Source: Salipiger sp. H15 (lineage in GTDB: Bacteria > Pseudomonadota > Alphaproteobacteria > Rhodobacterales > Rhodobacteraceae). From it: a stretch of 64,000 nucleotides of DNA. The DNA lies in contig NZ_CP123384.1 of NCBI RefSeq assembly GCF_040409955.1, positions 310,001 to 374,000 on the forward strand, written 5' to 3'. This document shows positions 16,193 to 27,068 of the stretch, in pieces (positions within the stretch are counted from its first letter, which is position 1; each line of letters begins with the position of its first letter). A model generated the notes under the pieces. That model was not told the origin of the DNA, ran no database searches, and saw nothing but the letters and a program-made list of their open reading frames with translations. The translations under genes were made by a program, and so were the position numbers.

Positions 16193-16783
16193 ATGGCCCG
16201 TACCGCTGGATCGCATTCCGACATCACCGGGCCGCGGATCCGCGAGGCGGCGCTGCGGCTCTTTGCCAAGCACGGCTATGCCGCCGTCTCGATGCGCCGC
16301 ATCGCGTCGGAGGTCGGCGTGCAGGCGGGGGCGCTCTACAACTACATCCCCGACAAGCAGGCGCTGCTCTTCTCGCTGCTGCGCGGCCACATGGACGAGC
16401 TGCTCGAGGCCTGGGCCGAGCAGCCCCACCCCGGCGATCCGCTGGCGCGGCTCGAGGAGTTCGTGCGCTTCCACATCCGCTTCACGCTGCGGCGGCCGGA
16501 GTCGATCTTCATCTCCTACATGGAGCTGCGCAACCTCGAGCCGGAGAACTTCGCGGTGATCGAGGCGCTGCGCGGGCGCTACGAGGGCGTGCTCGAGCAG
16601 ATCCTGCGCGACGGCCAGGCAGAGGGGCAGATCTCGGTGCCCGACACGCGGATCGCGGCCTTTGCGCTCATCGGCATGCTGACCGGGGTGAACACCTGGT
16701 ACCGCGAGGGCGGGCGCCTGTCCGAGGACGAGGTCGCCGCGCTCTACTGGGACATGGCGCGCAAGGCGGTCGGCGCGGGCTGA
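16193..16783 (+). CDS. TetR/AcrR-family transcriptional repressor
   Basis: The 196-residue protein has an N-terminal TetR helix-turn-helix at about residues 15-60 (IREAALRLFAKHGYAAVSMRRIA, ALYNYIPDKQALLFSLL) and a C-terminal ligand domain with the MARKAVGAG tail. The ATG at 16193 is in the frame that gives the classical N-terminus. The ATG at 16186 is out of frame. No clear Shine-Dalgarno is visible. Its own operator lies 11 bases upstream. The effector is unknown, and no obvious efflux gene is adjacent. Confidence 0.92.
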   Translation: MARTAGSHSDITGPRIREAALRLFAKHGYAAVSMRRIASEVGVQAGALYNYIPDKQALLFSLLRGHMDELLEAWAEQPHPGDPLARLEEFVRFHIRFTLRRPESIFISYMELRNLEPENFAVIEALRGRYEGVLEQILRDGQAEGQISVPDTRIAAFALIGMLTGVNTWYREGGRLSEDEVAALYWDMARKAVGAG

Positions 16784-16792
16784 GCGGGCAAG

Positions 16793-16833
16793 AGCCTTCG
16801 AAGGCTTCTGCAGGTTTCCTCGAAGAAACCTGC
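16793..16833. terminator. Double hairpin, bidirectional terminator between tetR and the cytochrome gene
   Basis: The first element is the 14-base palindrome AGCCTTCGAAGGCT at 16793-16806. The second is a perfect 9-bp stem GCAGGTTTC/GAAACCTGC with loop CTCGAA at 16810-16833, one base from the stop codon of the convergent cytochrome gene. Together they should terminate both genes. Confidence 0.75.
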
Positions 16834-16834
16834 C

Positions 16835-17263
16835 TTACTTCGCTTGCTGGATCGATTCGAGATATTCGAGCAGCGCCACCATCTTGCGCGGCGTCGGCGT
16901 CAGGATGCCGTCGCCGGTGTCGAGCGGCACCTCGTCGCCCTTCAGCAGCTCGCCGAATTCCGGCATTCCCGGCCCGGTCATGTCCGAGCGCGCATAGCCG
17001 TCGATCATCGAGAGCACCTCGGCGCGGGGGAAGTCGCCGCCGCGGCGCGCCGCGATATGCGTCAGATCCGCCGGCTTGATGCCGAGATCGGCGGCCAGCT
17101 CTCCGTTGCCCACCGCCGTCGGCCCGTGGCAGGCGGCGCAATAGTCCATGAACAGCGCCCGGCCGTCCGCCGCCTCGGGCATCGCGGCCTCCATGCAGGC
17201 GCCGAGCCCCAGCAGCCCCGCCGCGGACATTGCCCAGATCCCGCCCTTCATCGCGCTTTTCAT
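16835..17263 (-). CDS. Mono-haem cytochrome c, predicted lipoprotein
   Basis: The protein has 142 residues from the ATG at 17263. The open frame extends upstream but without a signal peptide in place. The N-terminus is a signal sequence ending in GLLGLGAC, a plausible lipobox with C23. The haem-binding CAACH lies at residues 42-46 and a likely distal Met in DMTGPGMPEFG. This is a small class I cytochrome c domain of the cytochrome CBB3 type, acting as a periplasmic electron carrier tethered to a membrane. Its redox partner cannot be told from the neighbours. Confidence 0.85.
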   Translation of the reverse strand: MKSAMKGGIWAMSAAGLLGLGACMEAAMPEAADGRALFMDYCAACHGPTAVGNGELAADLGIKPADLTHIAARRGGDFPRAEVLSMIDGYARSDMTGPGMPEFGELLKGDEVPLDTGDGILTPTPRKMVALLEYLESIQQAK

Positions 17264-17431
17264 GATACCTGCTCCCTCGCCCTGTCCGGGTGTTTCTGCC
17301 TCGTTGCCCCCTGTGTCGCCCGGCGCAGGGCGCGGATCAAGCCCGGATCGGCGCGGCCCGTGCGTTCGGCGGGTGACAATCGCCGCGCGCCGCGCCAGTG
17401 TCGCGGCGACAGCGACCACGGAGACCGCAAG

Positions 17432-17863
17432 ATGCCCACCCAAGCCCTCGTCATGCTCGCCGCCGGGATCGGCATCCCGGTGCTCGCCGCGCTCAACTCG
17501 CGGCTCGGGGCCTGGCTCGGCTCGCCCGCCGCGGCGGCGGTGATCCTGTTCTGCGTGGCGCTGAGCGCGAGCCTGATCGTGCTCTTCACCCTCGATGCGC
17601 GGCCGATCGCACGGGCGGTGGACGCGCCGAAACACCTGTTCCTCGGCGGGCTCTTCGTCGCCTTCTACGTGCTGAGCATCACCTATGTCGCGCCGACCTT
17701 CGGGGTCGGGCGGGCGGTGTTCTTCGTGCTGCTGGGGCAACTGATCAGCGCCGCGGCGATCGACCATTTCGGCCTTTTCGGCGTGCGTGCCGCGCCGATC
17801 TCGATGCAGCGCGGCATGGGGCTGGCGATGATGGCCGCCGGGGTCTTCCTCGCGCAGCGCTGA
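17432..17863 (+). CDS. DMT-superfamily small membrane protein (DUF606/YdcZ type)
   Basis: The protein has 143 residues starting at the ATG at 17432, with GGAGA 8-12 bases upstream. There are four to five predicted membrane helices. Family features are the N-terminal AGIGIPVLAALNSRLG and FVLLGQLISAAAIDHFGLFG. DUF606 proteins are half-size relatives of drug/metabolite transporters and are thought to act as dimers. The substrate is unknown. It is divergent from the cytochrome gene and converges on the RTX-repeat gene. Confidence 0.82.
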   Translation: MPTQALVMLAAGIGIPVLAALNSRLGAWLGSPAAAAVILFCVALSASLIVLFTLDARPIARAVDAPKHLFLGGLFVAFYVLSITYVAPTFGVGRAVFFVLLGQLISAAAIDHFGLFGVRAAPISMQRGMGLAMMAAGVFLAQR

Positions 17864-17884
17864 GGCGTCGCCGTCAGGCAATCC

Positions 17885-18823
17885 TCAGGCCGCCACCTCG
17901 CCGACGAAGGCAAGGCTGGCCGAGGTGATCGGTCCGCTGCGCCCGACCAGCGTGACCGAGGCGCCGTTGTTCAGCGTCACGACCAGCCCCGAGGCGCTGG
18001 CCACCTGCGAGACGATCACCGGGGCGAGCGCGCCGGTGTAGCTGAAGACGATCATGTCCTCGGCCTCGTCGAAATCCTCGATGATCGCGCCGTCGGCGAG
18101 CACGAAGCGGTCGGCCCCTGCCCCGCCGAGGCCGATGTCGCCGTCGCCGAGCATCAGCGTGTCGTCGCCCGCGCCGCCGATGACGAGGTCGGCCTCGCCG
18201 TCGTCGCCCTCGGGGTCCGAGCCCCAGAGCAGGTCGTCGCCCGAACCGCCCAGCAGCGTGTCCGCGCCGCTGCCGCCGGTGATCGTGTCGGCACCGCTGC
18301 CGCCCTCGGCATAATCCGCGCCGCTGCCGGCCGAGATGCTGTCGGAGCCCGCGCCGCCCGAGATCACGTCGTCCCCCGCGCCGCCGATCAGCGTGTCGGC
18401 AAGGTCGGAGCCGGTGATCCGGTCGTCGCCGTCGGTGCCCTCCACGGTGCCGGTCCCGCTGCCGGTGGTGTCCTCGCCGGTGCCGGTGGTGTCTTCGCCC
18501 GTCCCGGTGGTGTCCTCACCCGCGCCAACGGTGTCTTCGCCAGTGCCGACGGTGTCCTCACCCGCGCCAACGGTGTCTTCGCCCGTCCCGGTGGTGTCTT
18601 CGCCGGTGTCGGGTCCGGTCTCGCCGCCCGTATCCTCGCCGCCCGTCTCCCCGTCCTCGACGGGCAGGATCACGTCGTCGCCGCCGCCGGTGTCGGTGTC
18701 GGAGTCGTCCTCGCTGCTGTCCTCCGGCGCGTCTCCCTCGTCGTCGCCGCCCTTGTCGAAGGGGAAGGCGACCGCGGCGAAGGGCAGCAGGGCCACGAGC
18801 GCTACAAGGAATTCGATCGGCAT
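17885..18823 (-). CDS. RTX-type calcium-binding repeat protein with an acidic heptapeptide tract
   Basis: The 312-residue acidic protein begins with a hydrophobic N-terminal segment (about residues 4-20). An Asp/Glu/Gly-rich region includes seven tandem GEDT[TV]G[TAS] heptapeptides at residues 74-122. A block of RTX nonapeptides follows (GGAGDDVIS, GGSGADTIT, GGSGADTLL, GGSGDDLLW). The C-terminus has a further GGAGADRFVL-IEDFD segment typical of roseobacter haemolysin-type proteins. RTX nonapeptides bind calcium in parallel beta rolls, usually in secreted or surface proteins. No type I exporter is adjacent. No catalytic domain is visible, so the role may be structural or surface-related. Confidence 0.85.
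   Translation of the reverse strand: MPIEFLVALVALLPFAAVAFPFDKGGDDEGDAPEDSSEDDSDTDTGGGDDVILPVEDGETGGEDTGGETGPDTGEDTTGTGEDTVGAGEDTVGTGEDTVGAGEDTTGTGEDTTGTGEDTTGSGTGTVEGTDGDDRITGSDLADTLIGGAGDDVISGGAGSDSISAGSGADYAEGGSGADTITGGSGADTLLGGSGDDLLWGSDPEGDDGEADLVIGGAGDDTLMLGDGDIGLGGAGADRFVLADGAIIEDFDEAEDMIVFSYTGALAPVIVSQVASASGLVVTLNNGASVTLVGRSGPITSASLAFVGEVAA
18458..18604 (-). repeat. Seven tandem 21-nt coding repeats in the RTX protein gene
   Basis: Seven consecutive copies encode GEDT[TV]G[TAS]. The copies alternate in pairs (VGA, VGT, VGA) at both base and residue level, as expected of duplication by slippage or unequal crossing-over. Copy number is likely to vary between strains. The tract is coding and is not a CRISPR, because units are contiguous without spacers. 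Confidence 0.9.
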
Positions 18824-18974
18824 GGAGGGCTCCGGAGGGGCGGGTCAGCTGGGGATTTGCCCGGACCCTGCGCGCGGAGTTTGACGAAAATTGGGCGCAT
18901 CCGCGGCCCTGCGGGGGTCATCCCGGGGCCACGCGCACGCGGCGCGCGCCCCCGGTCAGGCCCTCGGCCGCGCC

Positions 18975-19658
18975 TCAGAGCGCGATCAGCTGCCCGCCGC
19001 GCAGCTCGACCTGCCGGTCCATGCGGCCGGCGAGCTCGAGGTTGTGGGTGGCGATGAGCGCCGAGAGGCCGGTGTCGCGCACCAGCGCCATGAGCGCGCC
19101 GAAGACCCGGTCCGAGGTTCCGGGATCGAGGTTGCCGGTGGGCTCGTCGGCCAGCAGCAGCTTCGGCGCATTGGCCATGGCGCGGCAGAAGGCGACGCGC
19201 TGCTGCTCGCCGCCGGACATGGCGGCCGGGCGGTGCGCCGCGCGGCCCTCGAGCTCGACCGAGGCGAGCAGCTGCCGCGCCCGCGCCGTCGCCTGTTTCG
19301 CCGGAACGCCGTTCGCAAGCTGCGGCAGGGTGATGTTCTCGATCGCCGAGAACTCGGGCAGCAGGTGGTGGAACTGGTAGACGAATCCCACCTCCTGCCG
19401 GCGCACGATGGTGCGGCGGCGGTCGGACTTGCCGCCGAGCACCTCGCCCGCGATGGCCACCTCGCCGCCGTCGGCGGTGTCGAGCAGCCCGGCGATGTGC
19501 AGCAGCGTGGACTTGCCCGCGCCCGAGGGGGCGACCAGCGCCACGACCTCGCCGCGCGTCACCTCCAGCTCGGCGCCGCGCAGCACCTGGACCTCATTCG
19601 GCTGGCCGCGGTTGTAGAATTTCTCGATGCCGGACAGGCGCAGGACGGACTCACTCAT
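18975..19658 (-). CDS. lolD: Lipoprotein-releasing ABC transporter ATPase LolD
   Basis: The 227-residue ATPase has Walker [10 protein letters not shown], signature MSGGEQQR and Walker [13 protein letters not shown]. The context [20 protein letters not shown] is the LolD hallmark. With LolC/E it extracts outer-membrane-directed lipoproteins from the inner membrane and hands them to LolA. The start codon overlaps the end of the upstream permease by 8 bases (19651-19658), so they are co-translated. Confidence 0.96.
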   Translation of the reverse strand: MSESVLRLSGIEKFYNRGQPNEVQVLRGAELEVTRGEVVALVAPSGAGKSTLLHIAGLLDTADGGEVAIAGEVLGGKSDRRRTIVRRQEVGFVYQFHHLLPEFSAIENITLPQLANGVPAKQATARARQLLASVELEGRAAHRPAAMSGGEQQRVAFCRAMANAPKLLLADEPTGNLDPGTSDRVFGALMALVRDTGLSALIATHNLELAGRMDRQVELRGGQLIAL

Positions 19659-20943
19659 AGCGAAGCGCCTCCACGGGGTTCATGCGCGCGGCGCGGCGCG
19701 CGGGGAAGATGGTCACGATGAAGCTGAGGCCGAGCGAGAGCGCCATGGCCGAGAGCACGTCGCCGAGCTGCAGCTTGGCGGGCAGCGAATAGATGCCGCG
19801 CACCGCCGGATCCCAGACGCCGCCGCCCGCGACGTAGTTCACGAAGGAGAAGATCGGGTCGATGTAGATGGCGAAGAGGCAGCCGAGGATCACGCCGAGG
19901 ATGGTGCCGATGACGCCGGTGAAGGCGCCGCAGATGAAGAAGACGCGCAGCACCGAGCCCTCGGTCAGGCCCATGGTGCGCAGGATGCCGATGTCGCGGC
20001 CCTTGTTCTTGACCAGCATGATGAGGCCCGAGACGATGTTCATCGTGGCGATCAGCACCAGCACCGAGAGGATCACGAACATCACGTTGTCCTCGACCTC
20101 GAGCGCGCGCAGGAAGCCGCCGGAGGCGTCCTGCCACGTCCAGACCAGCGCGCCGGGACCGGCGGCCTCCTGGATCGGCACGGCCAGCGCGTCGACCTGC
20201 TCGGGATCGTTGACCATCACCTCGAGCTCGTCCGCCACGCCCTCGCGGTTGAAGTAGAGCTGCGCCTCGGCGAAGGGCATGTAGGCGCGGGTGCGGTCGA
20301 TGTCGTAGCGCCCGGCGGTGAAGATCCAGACCACCTCGTAGGCCTTGACCCGCGGCGAGACGCCGAAGGCGGTCTTCACCCCGTCGGGCGAGATGAGCTT
20401 GACCTGGTCGCCCACATCAACCCCCAGCTCGCGCGCCACGCCCGAGCCGAGCGCGATGCCCTCGCCGAAGCGCGACAGGTCGCCATAGCCGGTCTCGGGA
20501 TCGACGACGCGGCGGATGCCCTGCAGATCCCCGGCGGAGATGCCGAAGATCTCGACCCCGGCGTTGCGGCCGTTGGCATTGGCCATGACCTGTCCCTTGA
20601 CCAGCGGCGCGGCGCGCTCGACGCCCGGCACCCTGGCGACAGCCTCGGCACGGGCGGTGTAGTCATCGAAGGTGCGCACCATCCGCCCGGCGTCGTCCGC
20701 CCGCGCCGAGGCGTAGACGGTGACATGGGCGTTGGAGCCGAGGATGGTGTCGACGAACTCGGCCCGGAAGCCCGAGCGCACCGACAGCGTGGCAATCAGC
20801 GCGAAGACCGCGAGGGTGATGCCGATCAGGCTGATCCAAGTCATCACGCTCACCCCGCCTTCGGCGCGCCGGGCACGCAGGTAGCGCCAGGCGATCATCC
20901 ATTCGAACGGGGCAAAGGGCGGCGGGGTCTGGGCCATGGGCAC
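19651..20943 (-). CDS. lolC: Lipoprotein-releasing system permease LolC/LolE
   Basis: The 430-residue inner-membrane protein has the MacB/FtsX topology: one N-terminal membrane helix after [15 protein letters not shown], a large periplasmic domain (about residues 50-270) and three C-terminal helices around [26 protein letters not shown] single permease is present instead of separate LolC and LolE, which is normal in alphaproteobacteria where a homodimer (LolF-type) is likely. It is coupled to lolD downstream. Confidence 0.94.
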   Translation of the reverse strand: MPMAQTPPPFAPFEWMIAWRYLRARRAEGGVSVMTWISLIGITLAVFALIATLSVRSGFRAEFVDTILGSNAHVTVYASARADDAGRMVRTFDDYTARAEAVARVPGVERAAPLVKGQVMANANGRNAGVEIFGISAGDLQGIRRVVDPETGYGDLSRFGEGIALGSGVARELGVDVGDQVKLISPDGVKTAFGVSPRVKAYEVVWIFTAGRYDIDRTRAYMPFAEAQLYFNREGVADELEVMVNDPEQVDALAVPIQEAAGPGALVWTWQDASGGFLRALEVEDNVMFVILSVLVLIATMNIVSGLIMLVKNKGRDIGILRTMGLTEGSVLRVFFICGAFTGVIGTILGVILGCLFAIYIDPIFSFVNYVAGGGVWDPAVRGIYSLPAKLQLGDVLSAMALSLGLSFIVTIFPARRAARMNPVEALRYE

Positions 20944-21139
20944 TCTTTCCGGGTCAGCGTATCGCGCGCGAACCTGACCGCAAGCCCCGGCAGGGTCAAT
21001 CCCTCGCCGCCCGCTGTTTCCTCACTGTCGCCCGCGGTCTGCTCCGCGGCCTCGTCCACGGGCCCCTTCCGGCGCCGCGGGGTGGGGTGATCGCTCCGGC
21101 CCGAAGCCAGCCACGCGACCACCCAGGCCTGCCCGAGGC

Positions 21140-21346
21140 TCACCACATGCCTCGCGGCAGGCGGGCCTGCTCGATCTTCGGCGGCAGACCCATGTCGCGC
21201 CGTGCGGCGTTGTCGAGCGCGTCGAAGCGCAGCGCCTCGCGGTGCTTGCGGTCCTCGCGGATCAGGAAGTCCTTCAGCCAGAGCCAGAACGGCTTGCGGC
21301 GCGGACGGGTGCCGAGGCTCTTCGGCAGGGCGATGTACTGGACCAT
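21140..21346 (-). CDS. DUF1127-type small basic protein
   Basis: The 68-residue protein is rich in Arg and Lys, with the DUF1127-like C-terminal motif RFDALDNAARRDMGLPP. GGAGG lies upstream of the ATG. Short DUF1127 proteins in Rhodobacter and relatives (such as CcaF1) bind RNA and affect stress responses. That role is suggested by family only. It is divergent from the aminotransferase gene with 192 bp between starts. Confidence 0.8.
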   Translation of the reverse strand: MVQYIALPKSLGTRPRRKPFWLWLKDFLIREDRKHREALRFDALDNAARRDMGLPPKIEQARLPRGMW

Positions 21347-21538
21347 GACGTCCTCCTTGTCTGGTCACCGCACGGCGGGACTGCCGCGGGATGCCGACTT
21401 GTGACAGGGGCGCGTGATCGGCCCGTTGCCGCTGCGTCAACGCCGCGCGAACGGCGCCGGGAATCTGCGTGAATTCCCGGCCGCATCCGCTGCTTTCGGC
21501 CTATTGCCAGCGCTTTTCCGCTGCGGCATATCTCGGCC

Positions 21539-22654
21539 ATGACTGGACCCCGCTACACCCCGCTCGTCGCATCGCTTCCCGAAACCGTGCCCTTCGTCGG
21601 GCCGGAAACGCAGGAGCGCGAGCGTGGCGCCCCGTTCCGCGCGCGCATCGGCGCCAACGAGAACGTCTTCGGCCCCTCGCCCCGCGCGATCGAGGCGATG
21701 CAGCGCGAGGCCTCGGAGATCTGGAAATACGGCGACTCGACCAGCTTCGAGCTGCGCCACGCCATCGCCGCGGCGCATGGCGTCGCCCCCGAGAACGTGA
21801 TGGTCGGCGAGGGCATCGACGGGCTCTTGGGCTATCTCGTGCGGCTGGTGGTCGGCGAAGGCGACGCGGTGGTGACCTCCGACGGCGCCTATCCCACGTT
21901 CAACTACCACGTGGCGGGCTTCGGCGGGGTGCTGCACAAGGTGCCCTACGCGGACGACGCCGAGGATCTTCCGGCGCTGCTGGCCCGGGCGGCCGAGGTC
22001 GATGCAAAGCTCGTCTACTTCGCCAACCCCGACAACCCGATGGGCTCGTGGAAGCCGGGCGCCGAGATCGCCGCGCAGCTTGGCGACGTGCCCGAGGGCA
22101 CGGTGCTGATCCTCGACGAGGCCTACGTCGAATTTGCCCCCGAGGGCACCGCCCCCGAGATCGACATCGACGATCCGCGGGTGATCCGCTTCCGCACCTT
22201 CTCGAAGGCCTATGGCATGGCCGGGGCCCGCGTCGGCTACGCGCTGGCCGCGGCGCCGCTGATCCGCGCCTTCGACAAGATCCGCAACCATTTCGGCATG
22301 AACCGCGCGGCGCAGGCCGGGGCGCTGGCCGGGCTGCAGGACCGCGACTGGCTCGAGCAGACGGTTCAGAAGGTCGCCTCGGCCCGCGCCCGCATCGCCG
22401 CCATCGCGCAGGCGAACGGGCTCTCGGCCCTGCCCTCGGCGACCAACTTCGTCGCGGTGGACTGCGGCGGCGACGGCGCGCTGGCAAAGGCCGTGCTGAC
22501 GGGCCTGAGCGCGCGCGGCGTCTTCGTGCGGATGCCCTTCGTGGCGCCTCAGAACCGCTGCATCCGCATCGGCGCGGGCACCGAGGCCGACCTCGACGCG
22601 CTGGAAGAGGCGCTGCCCGCGGCGCTTGCGGAGGCGCGCGCCGCCGTCGCCTGA
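21539..22654 (+). CDS. PLP-dependent aminotransferase, histidinol-phosphate-like class I/II
   Basis: The 371-residue fold-type I aminotransferase contains YFANPDNPMGSW, the aspartate segment LILDEAYVEFAPEG and the PLP lysine in RTFSKAYGMAGARVGY. The C-terminal arginine lies in RCIRIGAGTEAD. It is close to HisC-type enzymes, but no his genes are adjacent. Aromatic or other amino acid transamination is therefore equally possible. No transporter or biosynthetic partner in the window fixes the substrate. Confidence 0.88.
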   Translation: MTGPRYTPLVASLPETVPFVGPETQERERGAPFRARIGANENVFGPSPRAIEAMQREASEIWKYGDSTSFELRHAIAAAHGVAPENVMVGEGIDGLLGYLVRLVVGEGDAVVTSDGAYPTFNYHVAGFGGVLHKVPYADDAEDLPALLARAAEVDAKLVYFANPDNPMGSWKPGAEIAAQLGDVPEGTVLILDEAYVEFAPEGTAPEIDIDDPRVIRFRTFSKAYGMAGARVGYALAAAPLIRAFDKIRNHFGMNRAAQAGALAGLQDRDWLEQTVQKVASARARIAAIAQANGLSALPSATNFVAVDCGGDGALAKAVLTGLSARGVFVRMPFVAPQNRCIRIGAGTEADLDALEEALPAALAEARAAVA

Positions 22655-22836
22655 GCGGGCCGGTCCCGGCTTTGCACAAAATTTCCGCCGATGCGTGGCA
22701 ATGCATCGGCAGGAAAGGGTTTTGAAACCTGTTTTGATCAGCCTGATGCGTGACCCCGGGCCCGGGTGCGCTACCCTTGTGCTATTGCATGACCCGTTCC
22801 GGAACGTTCTGTCCCAGTCTGTCTGAGGATCGCATT

Positions 22837-23043
22837 ATGGCACATCCCTCCGAACCCCCGCGGCCGGATTTCTTCAGCGCCAACCTCGTGCTGCTCTTCG
22901 TGGTGATTTTCTTCGTCTTCCTGCTGCTTTGGATCGGCTACGGGCTTGGCCCGGTGCTGATCGCCGCCGTGGCGGTCAACCACGTCATCTCGGTCATCGA
23001 CCACCGCCGCAACGGCGCGCACGAGTCGCCGCCGCAGACCTGA
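22837..23043 (+). CDS. Small single-span membrane protein, unknown function
   Basis: The protein has 68 residues from the ATG at 22837, chosen because GAGG lies 8 bases upstream and the protein then starts MAHPSEPPRPD. One long hydrophobic region (about residues 17-50) holds one or two membrane spans, followed by a basic HRRNG tail. No family is recognised. It is the last plus-strand gene before a hairpin at 23076-23097. Confidence 0.65.
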   Translation: MAHPSEPPRPDFFSANLVLLFVVIFFVFLLLWIGYGLGPVLIAAVAVNHVISVIDHRRNGAHESPPQT

Positions 23044-23075
23044 GTCGCCGCGCAGGACCACGGCAGCGACTCGCA

Positions 23076-23097
23076 GCCGGGCATGTGACTGCCCGGC
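23076..23097. terminator. Hairpin between convergent genes
   Basis: GCCGGGCA-TGTGAC-TGCCCGGC is a perfect 8-bp stem between the small membrane protein gene and the convergent aminotransferase gene. No strong T-run follows on either side, so it may work with other factors. Confidence 0.5.
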
Positions 23098-23150
23098 CGG
23101 ATGATTTCATATGTGTCCCTTCACGAAGGACCGGCACTGCGGGGTGCCTG

Positions 23151-24350
23151 TCAGCCCTTGGCGATCTCGGCCGCGGCGGCGGCCAGCGCGCCCGGACCGT
23201 GCGGAATGTCGAGCGAGGTGAAGCCCGCCTCGATCACCCCGAGCAGGCCGAGGATCATGTGCGCGTTGACATGGCCCATGTGGCCGAGCCGGAAGAAGCC
23301 GGTGCCCGCGGGATCGTCGGGTTCGGTCATGCCGAGCCCCACGCCCAGCGTCACGCCCGCCTCTGTCTCGCACCACTTGCGCAGCTGCGCGCCGTAGGGC
23401 TTGCCGAGCCGCAGCGCGGTCACCGCGTGGCTGCGCAGCCCGCGGTCGGCGACGTTGAGCGTCAGCGGCCCGCCCTGCCCCCAGGCCTCGGCCGCGGCCC
23501 AGACCGTGCGGGCCAGCACCGCGTGGCGGTGCCAGACCTGCTCGATGCCTTCCTCGCGGATCATGTCGAGCGCGACGCGCAGCCCGTAGAGGTGATGCGT
23601 CGGCGCGGTGCCGCCGAAATACTCGTAGAAGAAGTCGGGCGTGCCGCGCGGGATCCAGTCCCAGTAGCGCGAGACGCGGGTCATCTCGGCGCGGCGCGCC
23701 TCCGCCTTGTCGTTGAAGAAGACGAAGCCCAGCCCCGGCGGCACCATCAGGCCCTTCTGCGAGCCAGTGACCATGATGTCGACGCCCCAGTCGTCCATGC
23801 GGAATTCCTCGACACCCAGCGAGGCGACGCAGTCGGCCATCAGCAGCGCCGGGTGGCCGGTGGCGTCCATCGCGGCGCGCAGGCTCGGCAGGTCGTTGCG
23901 GATCGAGGTGGCGGTGTCGACGTGGCTGGCGAGCACGGCCTTGATCCGGCGTTCCTTGTCGGCCCGCAGCGCCTCGGCGACCAGCGCCGGGTCGTAGGTC
24001 GAGCGCGTGCCGAACTCGATCAACTCGACCTCGGCCCCGAGCCCGCGCGCCATCTCGGCCCAGCCATGGGCAAAGCGCCCGGTCGCCGGCACCAGCACCT
24101 TGTCGCCCTCGCCCACGACATTCGCCAGCGCCGCCTCCCAGGCGCCATGCCCGTTGGCGATGTAGATCGCCACCTTGGCCGCCGCGCTCTGCGCCACGTA
24201 GCGCAGGTCGGGGATCAGCCCGGCCACCATCTCGACGATCGCGCCCTCGTAGATATTGGGCGAGGCGCGGTGCATGGCGCGCAGAACCGCGTCGGGCATG
24301 ACGGAAGGACCGGGGATGGCCAGATAGGGGCGACCATGGGCGAGAGACAT
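23151..24350 (-). CDS. Class V aminotransferase, alanine/serine-glyoxylate type
   Basis: The protein has 399 residues from the ATG at 24350, with CGGAG about 9 bases upstream. Upstream extension of the frame is not supported. It shows GPSVMPDAVLRAMHRASPNIYEG at the N-terminus, ANGHGAWEAALANV, the aspartate DCVASLG and the PLP lysine in VTGSQKGLMVPPG. This family transfers amino groups between serine or alanine and glyoxylate. A role in glyoxylate and glycine metabolism would fit the C2-rich neighbourhood, but direct linkage is not shown. Confidence 0.9.
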   Translation of the reverse strand: MSLAHGRPYLAIPGPSVMPDAVLRAMHRASPNIYEGAIVEMVAGLIPDLRYVAQSAAAKVAIYIANGHGAWEAALANVVGEGDKVLVPATGRFAHGWAEMARGLGAEVELIEFGTRSTYDPALVAEALRADKERRIKAVLASHVDTATSIRNDLPSLRAAMDATGHPALLMADCVASLGVEEFRMDDWGVDIMVTGSQKGLMVPPGLGFVFFNDKAEARRAEMTRVSRYWDWIPRGTPDFFYEYFGGTAPTHHLYGLRVALDMIREEGIEQVWHRHAVLARTVWAAAEAWGQGGPLTLNVADRGLRSHAVTALRLGKPYGAQLRKWCETEAGVTLGVGLGMTEPDDPAGTGFFRLGHMGHVNAHMILGLLGVIEAGFTSLDIPHGPGALAAAAAEIAKG

Positions 24351-24549
24351 GCGAAAACTCCGAAAGCACCCCTTGAAAATACGGGGCGAGGGCCAACCTA
24401 ACCGCGGTTGCGCCGAGGTCAATTGCCGAAGGCGCACCCCCCGCCATGCCCCCGGCGCAGGGCGGGTCATTGACGCGCGGAAGGCACGAAGCTTGCCAGC
24501 AGGGGCCGATCCCCGTAAACCGCCGCGCGACAGCCACAGGAAGTGACGG

Positions 24550-25241
24550 ATGCTGACCAAGTTCTGGGACAAGATCGAGACCGCGGAGCGACGCTTCCGC
24601 AGGTCCTTCGGCAAGGACATCTCGACGCCCGGCGCCCGGATGCTGTCGAAGCTGCACTACAACGTCTTCGACCACGCCTTCCTGCGCCTCTTCTGGCACA
24701 ATTTCTGGCAGATCGCCCCCGGCGTCTGGCGCTCGAACCAGCCGACGCACCGGCGTTTCGAGAAATATGCCGAGATGGGGATCAAGACCGTCATCACCTT
24801 GCGCGGCGAGGAGAAGTACTCGCATTATCTCTTCGAGAAGGAGAGCTGCGAGAAGCTGGGCCTGACGCTGCTGCACGCCAAGCTCTGGGCGCGCATGGCA
24901 CCCAAGGCCGAGCGGATCACGCATCTCATCGACACGATGCGCGAGGCCGAGAAGCCGATGATGTTCCACTGCAAGTCGGGTGCCGACCGCGCCGGCTTTG
25001 CCTCCGCCGTCTACCTGATGGTGTTCGAGGGCGTGCCGGTCGAGATCGCGCGCAAGCAGATGGGGCTGAAATACGCCCACCTCGAGTTCACCAAGACCGG
25101 GATCCAGGGCTACATCCTCGACATGTACGCGGCGCGCAACCGCCGCGCGCCGATCGCCTTCGAGGACTGGGTGCGCACCGAGTACGATTCCAAGACGGCG
25201 CAGGCCGGCTTCGACGCCAAGCGCCCGCCGGAAGAGCTGGC

Positions 25242-25245
<4 letters not shown>
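24550..25245 (+). CDS. Dual-specificity/tyrosine phosphatase-like protein
   Basis: The 231-residue protein has the cysteine phosphatase loop HCKSGADRAG (C141 nucleophile, R147), preceded by GVWRSNQPTHRRFEKYAEMG and ITLRGEE, which fit the DSP/PTP-like fold. The N-terminus is amphipathic and basic without a signal peptide. The stop overlaps the ATG of an MsbA-like exporter (ATGA at 25242-25245). The tight coupling suggests it acts on the exported lipid or glycan, or on a regulator of its synthesis. The true substrate is unknown. Confidence 0.85.
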
Positions 25246-26999
<1,754 letters not shown>

Positions 27000-27068
27000 G
27001 CCCCGCCCCCTGTCACCCGCTCCGGGCTGCGCCTATAGTCGCGGCAAAGGACAAAGGACGGAACACCC

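Noticed and set aside
18458..18604. Tandem repeats as a possible CRISPR array
   Set aside because: The 21-base units are contiguous without spacers and in frame inside a protein gene.
22669..22679. A further TTTGCAC-like element upstream of the small membrane protein gene
   Set aside because: It is a single copy with no paired element, and no link to the ScfR-type regulator.
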